This document shows positions 35,553 through 46,600 of a stretch of DNA of 62,541 bases, in pieces; the stretch's first letter is position 1, and every line of letters starts with the position of its first letter. The translations under genes and the position numbers were made by a program. The DNA is from an uncultured Clostridia bacterium. Its GTDB lineage: Bacteria; Bacillota; Clostridia; TANB77; CAG-508. Location: assembly GCA_947385375.1 (NCBI GenBank), contig CANDKR010000009.1, forward strand, positions 1 through 62,541, given 5' to 3'. A model generated the notes under the pieces. That model was not told the origin of the DNA, did not search any database, and worked only from the letters and a program-made list of their open reading frames with translations.

Positions 35553-35592
35553 GTATATAATGGACTAAATAGGTAAAAAAGAGGTGTAAACT

Positions 35593-35964
35593 ATGAAAAA
35601 ATATATGGTAAAAATAGCAATAATAACTATGGCTCTAATGATTATAATGTCTAATTTTGTATTTGCAATTGATTTTGCAGATGCAGACAAATTTATTGAA
35701 AGAGGAACTGCTAATGCTAAGATTTCAGATTTAGGAGAGATAGCAGGAAATTTTTCAGCTTTAGGAAATATTCTTAGATTTGTTGGTATTGGTATTGTTA
35801 TAGCAGCAACAGCATATATGGGTATCTTATATATGGTTTCAGCTCCAGAGAAACAAGCTAAATTAAAACAACAATTAATTGGTTTGATTGTATCAGCAGT
35901 TGTTATTATTGGTGGATACTACATTTGGAGTATTCTAACAAAAGCATTAGATAGTTTAACATAA
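35593..35964 (+). CDS. VirB2-like pilin 6
   Basis: 123 aa, signal peptide ending near VFA, two membrane helices around LYMVSAPEKQAKLKQ. It is the most divergent of the six and is the first gene of the main operon, the place of the sole virB2-like gene in compact systems. It may be the structural subunit of the channel while the others form separate filaments; that is inference. Confidence 0.7.
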   Translation: MKKYMVKIAIITMALMIIMSNFVFAIDFADADKFIERGTANAKISDLGEIAGNFSALGNILRFVGIGIVIAATAYMGILYMVSAPEKQAKLKQQLIGLIVSAVVIIGGYYIWSILTKALDSLT

Positions 35965-36004
35965 TAAGTAATAAAATATAAAAATACTAAGGAGGAACAA
36001 CTAG

Positions 36005-36343
36005 ATGGGAACATATTATATACCTAGAAATTATAAAGGTGAAACAAGAATTTTATACATATTTACAGTAAAATCATTAGTAACAACAGCAATAGGAGCA
36101 TTAGTAGGTTCGATATTTTATCTAATCTTTGCTGCAATGGCAATGAAATTTGTTGGACTTATAATGATGGCATTATTTGCATTCATTGGTTGGGCGATAG
36201 GAGCTTTGAAAATACCAACGATAGTAGCAATACCAATTACTAAAAAGATTGGTGGAGAGCCATTAAGTGAAATCATAATTAGATATATAAAATTCAAAAA
36301 GAATAAAAAAATTTATATGTATTATACAAAGGAGGAGAAGTAG
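36005..36343 (+). CDS. PrgI/VirB3-like membrane protein
   Basis: 112 aa. YYIPRNYKGETRILYIFT at the start and two membrane helices (about 24-46 and 48-70) followed by KIPTIVAIPITKKIGGE are the usual layout of PrgI/VirB3 proteins of Gram-positive conjugation systems, which sit beside VirB4. GGAGG is upstream. It abuts the next gene with no gap. Confidence 0.68.
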   Translation: MGTYYIPRNYKGETRILYIFTVKSLVTTAIGALVGSIFYLIFAAMAMKFVGLIMMALFAFIGWAIGALKIPTIVAIPITKKIGGEPLSEIIIRYIKFKKNKKIYMYYTKEEK

Positions 36344-37639
36344 ATGGGAGCAGCTATTCCGGTACTTAAGTTAGCAATAGGCGTTATTTTTGCAATAATG
36401 ATACTTTTAGTTTTAGTATTTCTTTATTTTAATAGAACAAAAGTTGACCAAAAGCGTAACGAGCCAGAACTAATTGAGGTTGATTCACAAGATGAAGAAG
36501 AAAAAGCTAAAAAGAAAGAGCAAGATTTTGGTAGATTTCATGGCGATTTAACTAGAGAATCGATTTTTGATTTTATGGAATTTGACGAAATTGTTGATGA
36601 TATGATTATCAGAAAAAAAGGAACACAGTACATCATGGTTATCCAATGTAATGGTGTAAATTATGACCTTATGTCTGAACAAGAAAAAATAGGTGTTGAG
36701 GAAGGTTTCGTACAATTTTTGAATACACTTAGATTCCCAATCCAATTGTATATCCAAAGTAGAACTTTAAACTTAAGAGATATTATTGATGATTATAAAC
36801 AAAGAGTAGATAGTTTAGCAAATGACATTGAGAAAGTTGATGTTAAAATTGCACAAGCACACGCTAAAAATAATAGAGCTTTAAGAGAAAAACTAGAGTT
36901 TGAAAAAAGAAGAAAAATCAATGTTTTAGAGTATGGTATAGATATCACAGATTATGTTGAAAAATTAAGTTCTAACAAAAATGTTTTACAACAAAGAACT
37001 TATGTAGTAGTTTCTTACTATACAGCAGAAATAGGTGGTGGACTTGATAAGTACTCTAAAGAAGAAATTGATAATATGTGTTTCTCAGAGTTATATACAA
37101 GATGCCAAAACATAGCAAGTGCTTTAGGAACATCTGGAATTACAAGTAAAATTCTTGATTCAGAAGAACTTGCAGAATTATTATATGTTGCATATAACAG
37201 AGATGAGTCAGAGCTATTAACATTTACAAAAGCTTTAGATTCACAATATGACGCATTATATAGTTCAGGTAAAGATGTAATTCAAAAGAAACAAGAAAAA
37301 TTAGATAGAGAAATCAATATTGCTGCAATTGATATTGCAACAGATAGTATCTTGAAAGCAGATAAGAGAAAACAAATAGAAGATTTACAAAAAATGCAAG
37401 ATTTAGCTGTTAAGAATGAAAAGATACAAGAAAAAGCACTTGATTTATTAGGAGCATATGAAGAGCAATTAAATCCAAGAGTATATGAATTAGCACAAGA
37501 CGAAATTAAAAATCATGAAGCATTAAAAACAAAAGAAAATCCTAAAAAAATAGCTGAACAAGAAGCACCTGCTCAAAAACCAGCAGGAGCTGAAGCTCCA
37601 AGAAAGAGAATCGTTAGGAGAAGAAAAACAGAAGAGTAA
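36344..37639 (+). CDS. VirB4 N-terminal-domain protein, membrane-anchored
   Basis: 431 aa. A membrane helix (about 8-28) leads to a charged linker and then a domain that resembles the N-terminal part of VirB4/TraC: RESIFDFMEFDEIVDDMIIRK and FLNTLRFPIQLYIQSRTLNL. A long coiled coil (about 330-390) and a basic Pro-rich end (KRIVRRRKTEE) follow. There is no Walker motif. The ATPase half is the next gene, 18 bases on, so VirB4 is split. I infer that this protein anchors the ATPase at the membrane. Confidence 0.65.
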   Translation: MGAAIPVLKLAIGVIFAIMILLVLVFLYFNRTKVDQKRNEPELIEVDSQDEEEKAKKKEQDFGRFHGDLTRESIFDFMEFDEIVDDMIIRKKGTQYIMVIQCNGVNYDLMSEQEKIGVEEGFVQFLNTLRFPIQLYIQSRTLNLRDIIDDYKQRVDSLANDIEKVDVKIAQAHAKNNRALREKLEFEKRRKINVLEYGIDITDYVEKLSSNKNVLQQRTYVVVSYYTAEIGGGLDKYSKEEIDNMCFSELYTRCQNIASALGTSGITSKILDSEELAELLYVAYNRDESELLTFTKALDSQYDALYSSGKDVIQKKQEKLDREINIAAIDIATDSILKADKRKQIEDLQKMQDLAVKNEKIQEKALDLLGAYEEQLNPRVYELAQDEIKNHEALKTKENPKKIAEQEAPAQKPAGAEAPRKRIVRRRKTEE

Positions 37640-37657
37640 ATTATAGGAGGTTGAAAA

Positions 37658-39655
37658 ATGTTTGGTAGTAAAAAAACTGAAACAAGAGTCAACGAATTAG
37701 AGACTAATCCAGTTGAAACTAAAAACAGCATTTTCAAGAAAAATGAAAAAAATATAAAAGGTTTAATTGCACCAGGTGGAATTGATGCAAGTTATACCAA
37801 TCATATAGAAATTGCTTCTTCAAGAACAAGATATGCAAGAAGTATGATAGTTGCTAATTTACCAAGAATGTGTACTTTCCCAGAATTTTTAAGAGGAATG
37901 TATACTTTTGGAGATTTGAATGTTTCTGTATTTATAAATCCAATTAGTGAAGCAAGTTCACAAACAGATTTAAACAGAACAATTAATGAGTTAGAGTCTG
38001 AAAGATGCGTTGCTGTCGATAGAGGAGATATTAACAGAGAGAGAATATTAGCACAAAAAAGAGCAGAAGCTGAAGAGCTTCGTGACGCTATCGCAGCAGG
38101 TTTTAATAAATTGTATGATTCATCAATAATTGCAACATTATTTGCTTATAGTGTTGATGAGTTAGATAAATACACAGAATTATTATCAAGTGAAATGTCA
38201 AAGAGTTTGATTGATATTAAACCAGCTTGGGCAATCCAAGATGAAGCATTTAGATCAAATATGCCATTTTGTGATAATAAAATTTCAAAATCACACACAT
38301 TTGATAGAAGGGCTATGTCAACAGTTTTCCCATTTTTTATATCAGATGTTGGACATGAAGATGGAATTCCTTTAGGATTTAATAAACAAACAGGATTACC
38401 AGTTTTATATAACAACTTTAGTTCAAAACTTACTAACTATAACATGGTTGTATTTGGTAAATCTGGTGCTGGTAAATCCGTTACAATCAAAACAATTACA
38501 GCTCGTTCTTCAATATTAATGGGAATTGAGAGCTTAGCACTAGATGCTGAAGGTGAGTATGGAGTTGTTGCTGAATCACTTGGAGGAGTAAATGTTGTTA
38601 TAAGTCCTACATCAAAAACAGTTATAAACTTATTTGATATAGAGCCTGAAACAACAAAAGATGAAATTACAGGTAGAGAAAGAACAGTTCTAAACGTTGA
38701 AAATAAAGTAGAAGACGTTACACAAGGTCTACTTACAATGTCAAGAGGTAGTACAAAGAGTACAGAAGTAAATGAGCTTACAAAGCAGATTATTTCTGAA
38801 TCTGTTGCAGAAGAATATGCAGCACTTGGTATTAATTCAAATGTTGAAAGCTTATATCAACGTCAAATGAATGGAAATGTTGATATGACACAAAATTACT
38901 TAGGTAGAACAAAGAAAGATATGCCTACAATAGGTTCTTGGTACAGAAGAATTTGTAGAAAAGCTCAAGAAAATGAGAACCCTGATTATAGATTCCATTA
39001 TAGTTATTTAGTAAAGGTCATGAAACAATATGTTAGAGAATATAATGGACAAATGGCTTACTTTGATGGACAATCTACTTTTGAATTATTAGATGGAGTT
39101 CCATTTATCAACTTAGATATTTCTCAACTTGAAGAGAGATTTGCAAGACCACTTGCACAACAAATATTACTTTCTTGGGTTTGGGAAAAATATGTTAAGA
39201 AAAACAGTGAAGATAAAGCTAAAGCTTCTAAAAAGAGGGTATTGGTCGACGAGGCATGGATGCTTCTTCCATATCCAGAAGCGGTAGATTTCTTAAATAC
39301 AATGGCTAGACGTGCAAGAAAAAGAAATGTATCTTTAGCGGTTATTTCACAGAAATTCCAAGATTTTTATGAAAAACAAGAATGTCAAGCAGTTTTAACC
39401 TCTGCTGAGACTAAATTGTTCTTATCACAGGATAAGGCAGAAATAGAATACTTAAGAGAAGTTTTCAAATTAAGTGAAGGTGAAGCAGGCTTCTTAGTAA
39501 CTTGTGGAAGAGGTGAAGGATTACTAAAAGTTGGTGGAGATTCAGCAATTATTGCAATTCAACCAACTAAGAAAGAGTTTGAATTCGTTGAAACCAACCT
39601 TACAAAACAAGCGCAAATGGAAAAAGCAAAAAGAGAAGCAGAGGAAAATGGATAG
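37658..39655 (+). CDS. virB4: VirB4-like secretion ATPase
   Basis: 665 aa. Walker A GKSGAGKS (267-274) and Walker B RVLVDEAWMLLP (D531, E532) with NTMARRARKRNVSLAVISQ after it are the VirB4/TraE hallmarks. N-terminal part (about 35-230) has the usual FINPISEASSQTDL beta-strand domain. It energises assembly and substrate transfer of type IV secretion systems. GGAGG lies before ATG. No VirD4-type ATPase is in the locus. Confidence 0.9.
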   Translation: MFGSKKTETRVNELETNPVETKNSIFKKNEKNIKGLIAPGGIDASYTNHIEIASSRTRYARSMIVANLPRMCTFPEFLRGMYTFGDLNVSVFINPISEASSQTDLNRTINELESERCVAVDRGDINRERILAQKRAEAEELRDAIAAGFNKLYDSSIIATLFAYSVDELDKYTELLSSEMSKSLIDIKPAWAIQDEAFRSNMPFCDNKISKSHTFDRRAMSTVFPFFISDVGHEDGIPLGFNKQTGLPVLYNNFSSKLTNYNMVVFGKSGAGKSVTIKTITARSSILMGIESLALDAEGEYGVVAESLGGVNVVISPTSKTVINLFDIEPETTKDEITGRERTVLNVENKVEDVTQGLLTMSRGSTKSTEVNELTKQIISESVAEEYAALGINSNVESLYQRQMNGNVDMTQNYLGRTKKDMPTIGSWYRRICRKAQENENPDYRFHYSYLVKVMKQYVREYNGQMAYFDGQSTFELLDGVPFINLDISQLEERFARPLAQQILLSWVWEKYVKKNSEDKAKASKKRVLVDEAWMLLPYPEAVDFLNTMARRARKRNVSLAVISQKFQDFYEKQECQAVLTSAETKLFLSQDKAEIEYLREVFKLSEGEAGFLVTCGRGEGLLKVGGDSAIIAIQPTKKEFEFVETNLTKQAQMEKAKREAEENG

Positions 39656-39667
39656 TAGAGGAAGTTT

Positions 39668-40915
39668 ATGAAGAAGAAATTATTGGCTGTACTACTTATT
39701 ATAGTACTAGTATTTAATTTCATAGGTACATGCCCGGTTTATGCAGATCCTGATGACGAAACAGGTGGAATACCTGCGTCTAATGGTGAAGGAACATTAG
39801 CTCCAGAACAAGCTAATGAGCTAGTGACAAACGGGAAAGCATCGAGCGGAGGAAGTATAAGCATTTCAGATGTTGTACTTGGCTTTATATTCCAAGTTTT
39901 ATCGATAATGTTTAACTCTTTTCCGATGGCGATACATGTTATACTAAATTCTCTTACAACAAATCCAGAGTCTTCGGAGTCGTGGTTTGATAGTGAAACT
40001 TTAAGCGCATGGAATATAGATGTTCCAATGATGAGCGTAAATCCAGAGAAATTTTTTACTATCCAAAGAACAGTGTTTAATGAAGTTGCACTACTTAATG
40101 TAGATGTTTTCAATATGGAGCCAACTTATACAGTTGGTACAGGTGCAAATGAACAAACAATAAATCAGCCAGATGTTATTATTAAGTTAAAAGAAAGCAC
40201 GGCAGGATGGTTTTATGTTTGTAGATTATTTGCAATGATGATAAACCTATGTGTACTTATATATGTTGGTATTAGAATGGCTATATCAACAGTTGCATCA
40301 GAGGAAGCAAGATATAAGAAAATGCTTATATCTTGGGCTGAAAGTATGGTGTTACTATTCTTTTTACATTACATAATGGATTTTGCTTTAGATTTAGGTA
40401 ATGGAGTGTTAAGTCTTATATACGACCTTAAAGAAGGAATGGGAGCCGAAGGTTTTGAAATAACAATTTTAGAAAAAGTATATAATGCAATATTTGAAAA
40501 ATCAGGAATGCAAATATTCATGTATTCACTTTTCTACTGGGTATTAATGTTCTTGTTAATAAAATTCTTCTTGATGTATTTTAGAAGAGTACTTACAGTA
40601 ATGTTTTTAACAATTATCGCACCTTTTATTACAGTTACATATCCAATAGATAAAATGGGTGACCAAAGAGCTCAAGCTTTTGAAGCTTGGTGGAAGGAAT
40701 ATATTATAAATATAGCAATACAGCCAATACATGCTGCAATATATTTAGTATTTGTATTTTCAGCAGGAGTTATAGCAGAAAAATCCCCTCTTATAGCAAT
40801 GATATTCTTACTAGTATTAGGAAGAATAGAGAAGATTGTTAGAAGTATCTTTGGAGTTGCAGATTCTGTATCTGTACATAATGTTGGTGAAGAGCTTAGA
40901 GGAGGGAAAGGGTAA
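39668..40915 (+). CDS. VirB6-like polytopic membrane protein 1
   Basis: 415 aa. Signal peptide (cleavage near VYA), then about six membrane helices. The two blocks shared with the proteins at 43658 and 47673 are AGWFYVCRL-IYVGIRMAIS-YKKMLISWAE and RRVLTVMFLTIIAPFITVTYP with QAFEAWWKEYI and QPIHAAIY, the pattern of VirB6/TrbL channel subunits. It is the shortest of the three and has no cytoplasmic tail. Binding site is GAGGAAG. Confidence 0.7.
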   Translation: MKKKLLAVLLIIVLVFNFIGTCPVYADPDDETGGIPASNGEGTLAPEQANELVTNGKASSGGSISISDVVLGFIFQVLSIMFNSFPMAIHVILNSLTTNPESSESWFDSETLSAWNIDVPMMSVNPEKFFTIQRTVFNEVALLNVDVFNMEPTYTVGTGANEQTINQPDVIIKLKESTAGWFYVCRLFAMMINLCVLIYVGIRMAISTVASEEARYKKMLISWAESMVLLFFLHYIMDFALDLGNGVLSLIYDLKEGMGAEGFEITILEKVYNAIFEKSGMQIFMYSLFYWVLMFLLIKFFLMYFRRVLTVMFLTIIAPFITVTYPIDKMGDQRAQAFEAWWKEYIINIAIQPIHAAIYLVFVFSAGVIAEKSPLIAMIFLLVLGRIEKIVRSIFGVADSVSVHNVGEELRGGKG

Positions 40916-40925
40916 ATAATAATAT

Positions 40926-42128
40926 ATGAAACCTAAAAATAAACAAGCAAAATTCATATTAATATTTGCTATAGCATTTTTACTAATGATGCTAGTAGTC
41001 CTAGTATTAATAGTTTTAACTCTAGAGCAAGGTCAAACCCAAGAAAAGCAACAAAATACCATTGATATAAGCACGGTAAGTGATAGAAAAGAAGCTAAAA
41101 ATATTACAATAAGAGAAATTATTGAGAATTCTGGTTCAAAATTTATCGGTGTTGAAAGAAGTGTATATATAAATATTTATGCGGATTTTAAAAATGATTT
41201 ATACGATAAAAATGGTAGAAGCAATGAAAAATATTTCAATGATATTATAGCTCAAATTGTAGACTTAGAGAAAAGCAGTTTTTATTTAATAGATAATGAT
41301 AAAAATATAAAAATATTTGTACTTTATGATAAAGAAAAAGACAAATATACTATAAAAATAAATGAAATAGAAGACTTTTATGATGAAACAGATGGTGAAA
41401 CTTATGTGGATATAGCAAATACACAGATTGTAAAAAAGACTTTATTTGCAGTTTCAAATGATTTCTATTACAACTTACAAGTTCACAATTATTCTTTTGC
41501 AAATACAATATTAGTTACATCAGAAAGAGAAGAATTACCAAATGGATATTATAAATATCCGACAGAGCATATAAAAGCAAAACTTGGTGGTTCAAAAGTT
41601 TTAAACTTGATTTTTGATGAAGACTATGAAGAACCAATTTCAACATCTGCCGTTTTAGCAAACACAAAGTTAGAAGATATCGAGGCAAAATTTAAGGAGC
41701 CAGGTTTTGGCAGTAGCAGAGAAGGGTATTTAGGATATAGGACAGATTCAGAATATACATTTTTCTATGGTGATGAAGTATCAATATATCCATATAAATA
41801 TGAGGCAAATGAGTATTTTGATGAATACCTTACAGATTATTGTGCAACAGGCGATTTAGATAAATTAGTTTCAGATTTTACAACAAGATGGTCAAGCTAT
41901 TTTGAATTTGACTATGATAGCGAAAATCAAAATTTAAAACTTACATTTCCAACTAGAGGAATTGCAATGGATATAAAAGGCAATAACTCGAGAGGAATAA
42001 CAATATATAGTAATTATTATCTTACAGATACTGTAAAAGAATTAATCAAACAAAATAAAATTACTTTAAAACCTAACGAAGATTTAATTCTTATTACAGA
42101 GAAAAATAGAAGAGAAAGTATGAAATAG
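40926..42128 (+). CDS. Membrane-anchored extracytoplasmic protein with repeat domains (paralogue 1)
   Basis: 400 aa, one N-terminal membrane helix (about 9-31), then a soluble exterior part. It is paralogous with the next protein: shared KxLYDxNxxxEKYFNxIIxxI-like region and then an element STSAVLANTKLEDIEAKFKEP, GYRT and YFFYG-like strands, which looks like a BamE/SmpA fold. Not recognised as a known T4SS protein. Its place between two VirB6-like genes suggests a structural part of the exterior complex. Nine bases separate it from the gene before, two from the gene after. Confidence 0.6.
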   Translation: MKPKNKQAKFILIFAIAFLLMMLVVLVLIVLTLEQGQTQEKQQNTIDISTVSDRKEAKNITIREIIENSGSKFIGVERSVYINIYADFKNDLYDKNGRSNEKYFNDIIAQIVDLEKSSFYLIDNDKNIKIFVLYDKEKDKYTIKINEIEDFYDETDGETYVDIANTQIVKKTLFAVSNDFYYNLQVHNYSFANTILVTSEREELPNGYYKYPTEHIKAKLGGSKVLNLIFDEDYEEPISTSAVLANTKLEDIEAKFKEPGFGSSREGYLGYRTDSEYTFFYGDEVSIYPYKYEANEYFDEYLTDYCATGDLDKLVSDFTTRWSSYFEFDYDSENQNLKLTFPTRGIAMDIKGNNSRGITIYSNYYLTDTVKELIKQNKITLKPNEDLILITEKNRRESMK

Positions 42129-42129
42129 T

Positions 42130-43644
42130 ATGGAGTTTAACAAACAGCAGATTAGAATAATTTTCATAACAGTTATGTTAATTTTGTTGATAATATTAGT
42201 TTTTTTAGTAGCAAGTATAGTTATAATTACAAAAAGCAATCAAACAAATACTAATGTTAACATTAGTGGCGGATATAGTGATATTAAGCAATTGGTAGAA
42301 CATTATGGTTGCAAGTATAATAATGATACTTATAGAGAAAAGCGAGAATTCCCAATAGAAGTAAATTTGGTATTTAAAAAGAAATTATATGAAAATGATG
42401 AAAGCCAAGAAAAATACTTTAATGAAATTATAAAGGAAATGGCTAAATTTGTTAAATATACAAACTTTCAAATGATAGATACTGAAAATGATATTACGAT
42501 TAAAGTAGTTTGTCAAAACGGACGAATTGCAAGTACAACTATAAATGACATTGAAGATTACTTTATTTATAAAGAGTCTGAAATGGAGCTTACAAAATAT
42601 AAAGAAATAGACACAACATCACTGAACACAGAAGTGCCACAATTAAATTTCTTGATAGAGAATGATTGGTCAAGTGATGTAGATTTCGGCACAAGAGAAA
42701 GCATATTTAAAAACTACAACATACATTTTGATGAGGGCATAAAATATAGAAAAATAGGTTCTAGTATATATAATGTAGTATTTACTGATAGATATCAAGG
42801 CGCAGTTGTTAATAACATAACTGTTGGAATGAGTCTATCTTCAATAGAAGAAATACTAGGAACACCTACTTTTGAAGATGAAGACTTAGAGGTTATAGGC
42901 TACAAAGGTAGAGATATCTATGTGTTTTTCACTAAAAAAGAGATTTCAGTTTATAAAAACCAAAGTTATAAATATAAAGATTTTTGGAATTTGGTAGATG
43001 ATTTCTTAGAAGATGATGATATGCAGTTTAGAGATTTCATAAATCAGCTAACATATATTTGGAAAGATTATAGCGAATATAATTATGGCGAAGATTATAT
43101 GTTTATGGCTTTTCCAAATAGGGGAGTAGAAATCAAATTAAACTATGATGATGTTAGTGGAATAATCCTATATAACAATGTTAGTGAAAAATTAGATACA
43201 ACAAAGAAATATTTACAAAATACAGAGTTTATTTCAAGATTACAGTTAGATAGTGTATTTGAAGCAGAAAAAAGAAGAATACAAGCAGATAAAACTTTTG
43301 AAGAAGAGTGTAAAACACTAGAACAGGAACAGGGTAACAAGAGTATGGTGTTTTATAGTAATTTAGAAAAAGATGATAATGATTTAACAATTAAAGCATA
43401 TTTCTTATCAAAAAGTAGTGAGTTTCCAAGTAGAGAACTCATAAAAGCAATAGATACTTATACATGGGTTTCAGATAATTATTTTGTATATAGTATATAT
43501 GGCGAAGGCATTTATCGTTTTGATGCAATTACTGGTGAAAATATAGTTATTGTTGAAGATGGTGAAAAGCCTTATAAGATAGAAAAATTACAAAATGATG
43601 TGTTGACATATGACGACGGAAAAGAAATATTTATAGAGTATTAG
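42130..43644 (+). CDS. Membrane-anchored extracytoplasmic protein with a BamE-like domain (paralogue 2)
   Basis: 504 aa, one N-terminal membrane helix (about 9-31). The ordered exterior part has the same elements as its neighbour, with a clearer BamE/OmlA-like motif NNITVGMSLSSIEEILGTP, and an additional C-terminal beta-rich segment (about 400-504: DTYTWVSDNYFVYSIY, GEGIYRFDAITGE). Start ATG one base after the previous stop. No enzyme motif. Confidence 0.6.
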   Translation: MEFNKQQIRIIFITVMLILLIILVFLVASIVIITKSNQTNTNVNISGGYSDIKQLVEHYGCKYNNDTYREKREFPIEVNLVFKKKLYENDESQEKYFNEIIKEMAKFVKYTNFQMIDTENDITIKVVCQNGRIASTTINDIEDYFIYKESEMELTKYKEIDTTSLNTEVPQLNFLIENDWSSDVDFGTRESIFKNYNIHFDEGIKYRKIGSSIYNVVFTDRYQGAVVNNITVGMSLSSIEEILGTPTFEDEDLEVIGYKGRDIYVFFTKKEISVYKNQSYKYKDFWNLVDDFLEDDDMQFRDFINQLTYIWKDYSEYNYGEDYMFMAFPNRGVEIKLNYDDVSGIILYNNVSEKLDTTKKYLQNTEFISRLQLDSVFEAEKRRIQADKTFEEECKTLEQEQGNKSMVFYSNLEKDDNDLTIKAYFLSKSSEFPSRELIKAIDTYTWVSDNYFVYSIYGEGIYRFDAITGENIVIVEDGEKPYKIEKLQNDVLTYDDGKEIFIEY

Positions 43645-43657
43645 AAAGGAGAAAGTT

Positions 43658-46600
43658 ATGAAACTAGCAAAACGTTTAGGGTATAAGTTAATAATAGTTT
43701 TATGTATAATAGCTACATTTTGTTCTTTTATAGCTAGTACACCTGTACATGCTAGTAAAGTAAACACAAATGATTTCTATTACTCAGGAACATCAAAAGG
43801 TAGTTATACAGTAAGTAAAGGCTTGATAGATTCTATTATAGAAAGCTTAGGTGCTATATTAGATTATTTATTAGGTTTAATGACTATGGGCTTTAGAATG
43901 GTTTTTGTTGGTTGGACAGCTTTGTGTGAAAGACTGCTAACTTATGCGATAAAGGGCTTAAGTGGTGATGATGTCGAAGTTGATGGAGTGGCTGCAACAG
44001 GTATAACTTCAGCAGATGGCTGGATAACTTTAGACGCAATTTTCTTTAATCAAGTACCACTTTTAGATATAAATTTCTTTAGACTTGAACCAATTGAAGG
44101 ATTTGATAGTCTAGGATTTGAATTAGAAGAAGAAGGTGTAAATGCAGAAGGTGAAGTTGTAGAACATAATGCACCTATGGTTGTATATGCAGAAGATGTA
44201 GAAGTAAGAACTATTCAAGGAAGAACTAATGATTTAAAAATGGATCCACCTCCAGTAGGTGAAGAGGAAGATAAAAGCATAATAGTGTTATTAAAAGAAT
44301 TGATAGCAGGTTGGTATTATACTTTTAGATTAATTTCTATTATGGTAATGCTTATATTCCTAGTATATATTGGAATTAAGATGGCTATTACATCAGTAGC
44401 TACTGATAAAGCAGTTTATAAAAAAATGTTAGCAGATTGGGTAGTAGGAATGATATTAGTTTTTAGTATCCACTACGTAATGCTTTTTGTAATTAATTTT
44501 AATGAGGTATTAGTATCTCAAATTTCTAAATTAAGAACAGGTGCTTCACCTCTTGCAGTATATGAATATGGTTTAGAGGAAAGAGCTCAAGAACCAATTG
44601 AGAATGATGAATTAGAGCTTACATTATATGATGAAGTAAAGACTAGAGCTTATGACTTAAAAATGACTGTCGGAATGACAGGTATGATTATGTACATGGT
44701 TTTGGTTTATTATGCTTGGAAATTTACATTTATATATTTAAAGAGATATTTAACAGTGGCAGTATTGGTAATAATGGCACCAATTGTTGCCGCTTCTTAT
44801 GCTTATAATAAGGTACGTTCAGGAAAAGCACAAATAATATCAAGATGGTTTAAAGAATTTGCATTTATAGTTTTATTACAGAGTATACACGCATTAATGT
44901 ATGTAACCTTTATGCAAACAGCATTGGCTTTATCATTAGGTTCAATTTCTTCTTTTATATTAACATTAATTCTAATGAACTTTATGTGTAAAGCAGAAGG
45001 TATATTTAGAAAGATTTTTGGAATTGGAAGCCAAGGTGCAGGATTATTAGAAGAAATAGCAAATGGAAATGGCTTAAAAGCAACTTTATCAAATGCTACA
45101 AAGTTTACTGCTGCAAAAGAGGTAAAGAATTTAGCTGTTGGATATACAAAAGGTGTTGCTGGTATGATTACTAAACCAGCAAGATCACTTGGTGGAACGT
45201 TATTTAAAAATCATATGTTAAATAAAGCTATCAAAAAAGATGCTGAAGCTCTTGATAAGGCTAAAGATATAAAAACTGGTGATAGGATTGATAATTATAC
45301 AGACTTTAAGAAATATACACGTAAAAGAAGAGCGCAAGTTCTTGAAATGGGTTCAATACTAAAACAAATAAAAGGTAAGGAACTAGATATTCAGCTGCTA
45401 GAAGATTATGTAAATACTTTAGAAGAAGGTCAAGACATTATAGATGAAAATGGTAACTTTGTTGGGGTAATGACAAAATCTTATATTGATGAGCAAAAAT
45501 CTAAAGTAGAGAAACTTAAATATTTAGACAATATGACTCAAGATGAAAAAGATAAAATGATGGTAGAGTATGATCAAATGCATACTAGAAAAGGCAAGTT
45601 AAAAGCTGTATCTACATATATTTCTGATAAATGGCAAGATATATTTGACCCAAAAGAATATACAGAAGTTGTTTATGACGAGCAAGGAAATAAAAGTTAT
45701 AGACTTATTGAAACACAAAAAGATGCAAGTGGAAAAGTGCTTGATAGTGTAGGTAAGAGATTTTCTGAGAAAATGTCTTGGAAGAATATTGCAAACATTA
45801 GTGAAGAAGATAAGCAAAACTTAGTAAGACAAGCAGAGTTGGTAGGCAGTGAAATTTATGGATTTGCTGGAATTTTATTTGGTATGCCATTATTAGTAGC
45901 AGAGCCAGCAGTTGGTATGGCATCAATGGCTTTTGGACTTAATGGTATAAGAAAAACTTTAAACGGAAAAGATTATAAACGCGAAAGAACATTTTCAGGA
46001 TATAGTGTAGCTAATAATGGAAGATATACCTTTAATAGCTTCCAAGGAAAGAGTAAAAAAACAATTGCTTTAGGAGCTAAATTAAGAGCTAAAGAACAAA
46101 TAAAAGAAATTGTTGATGATCATGTCGAACAAGATGCTAAAATAATGGAAATTCTTGAAAGAGATTATCCTAAAACAGCAGCTCAATTACGTAATGGAAC
46201 TGCATCAGCATCGACTATGCCAGCAGGCAAGAAACTTAGAGGAAATGGTTTAGCTACATTAAGAACAAGAAATAATGCTTGGGCAAGATATCAAGATACA
46301 ATGAGGGCAGCTAGAAAAGCTAATGCTAAAGCAACAGGAAAAGACCTTGAAAAAGCAGGAGCAGAGTATTATTTAGAAGTTTTAGCAGATAATTATTTGA
46401 AATTAGAACATGATGAATTTAAAGAAGACTCAGCAAGACATACAGAAGCTTTCGAAACAAGTTATGCAGCTATAATGGTTGCAATGGAAGCAGAAATAGA
46501 ACAAAAGAATCAGCAAGAATTATTAAGAGATAATGGCTATGATGTACCTGTTGAAGATGAAATTGAAGTTCGCGATGGTAAGCTTGCAATTTCTGCAACT

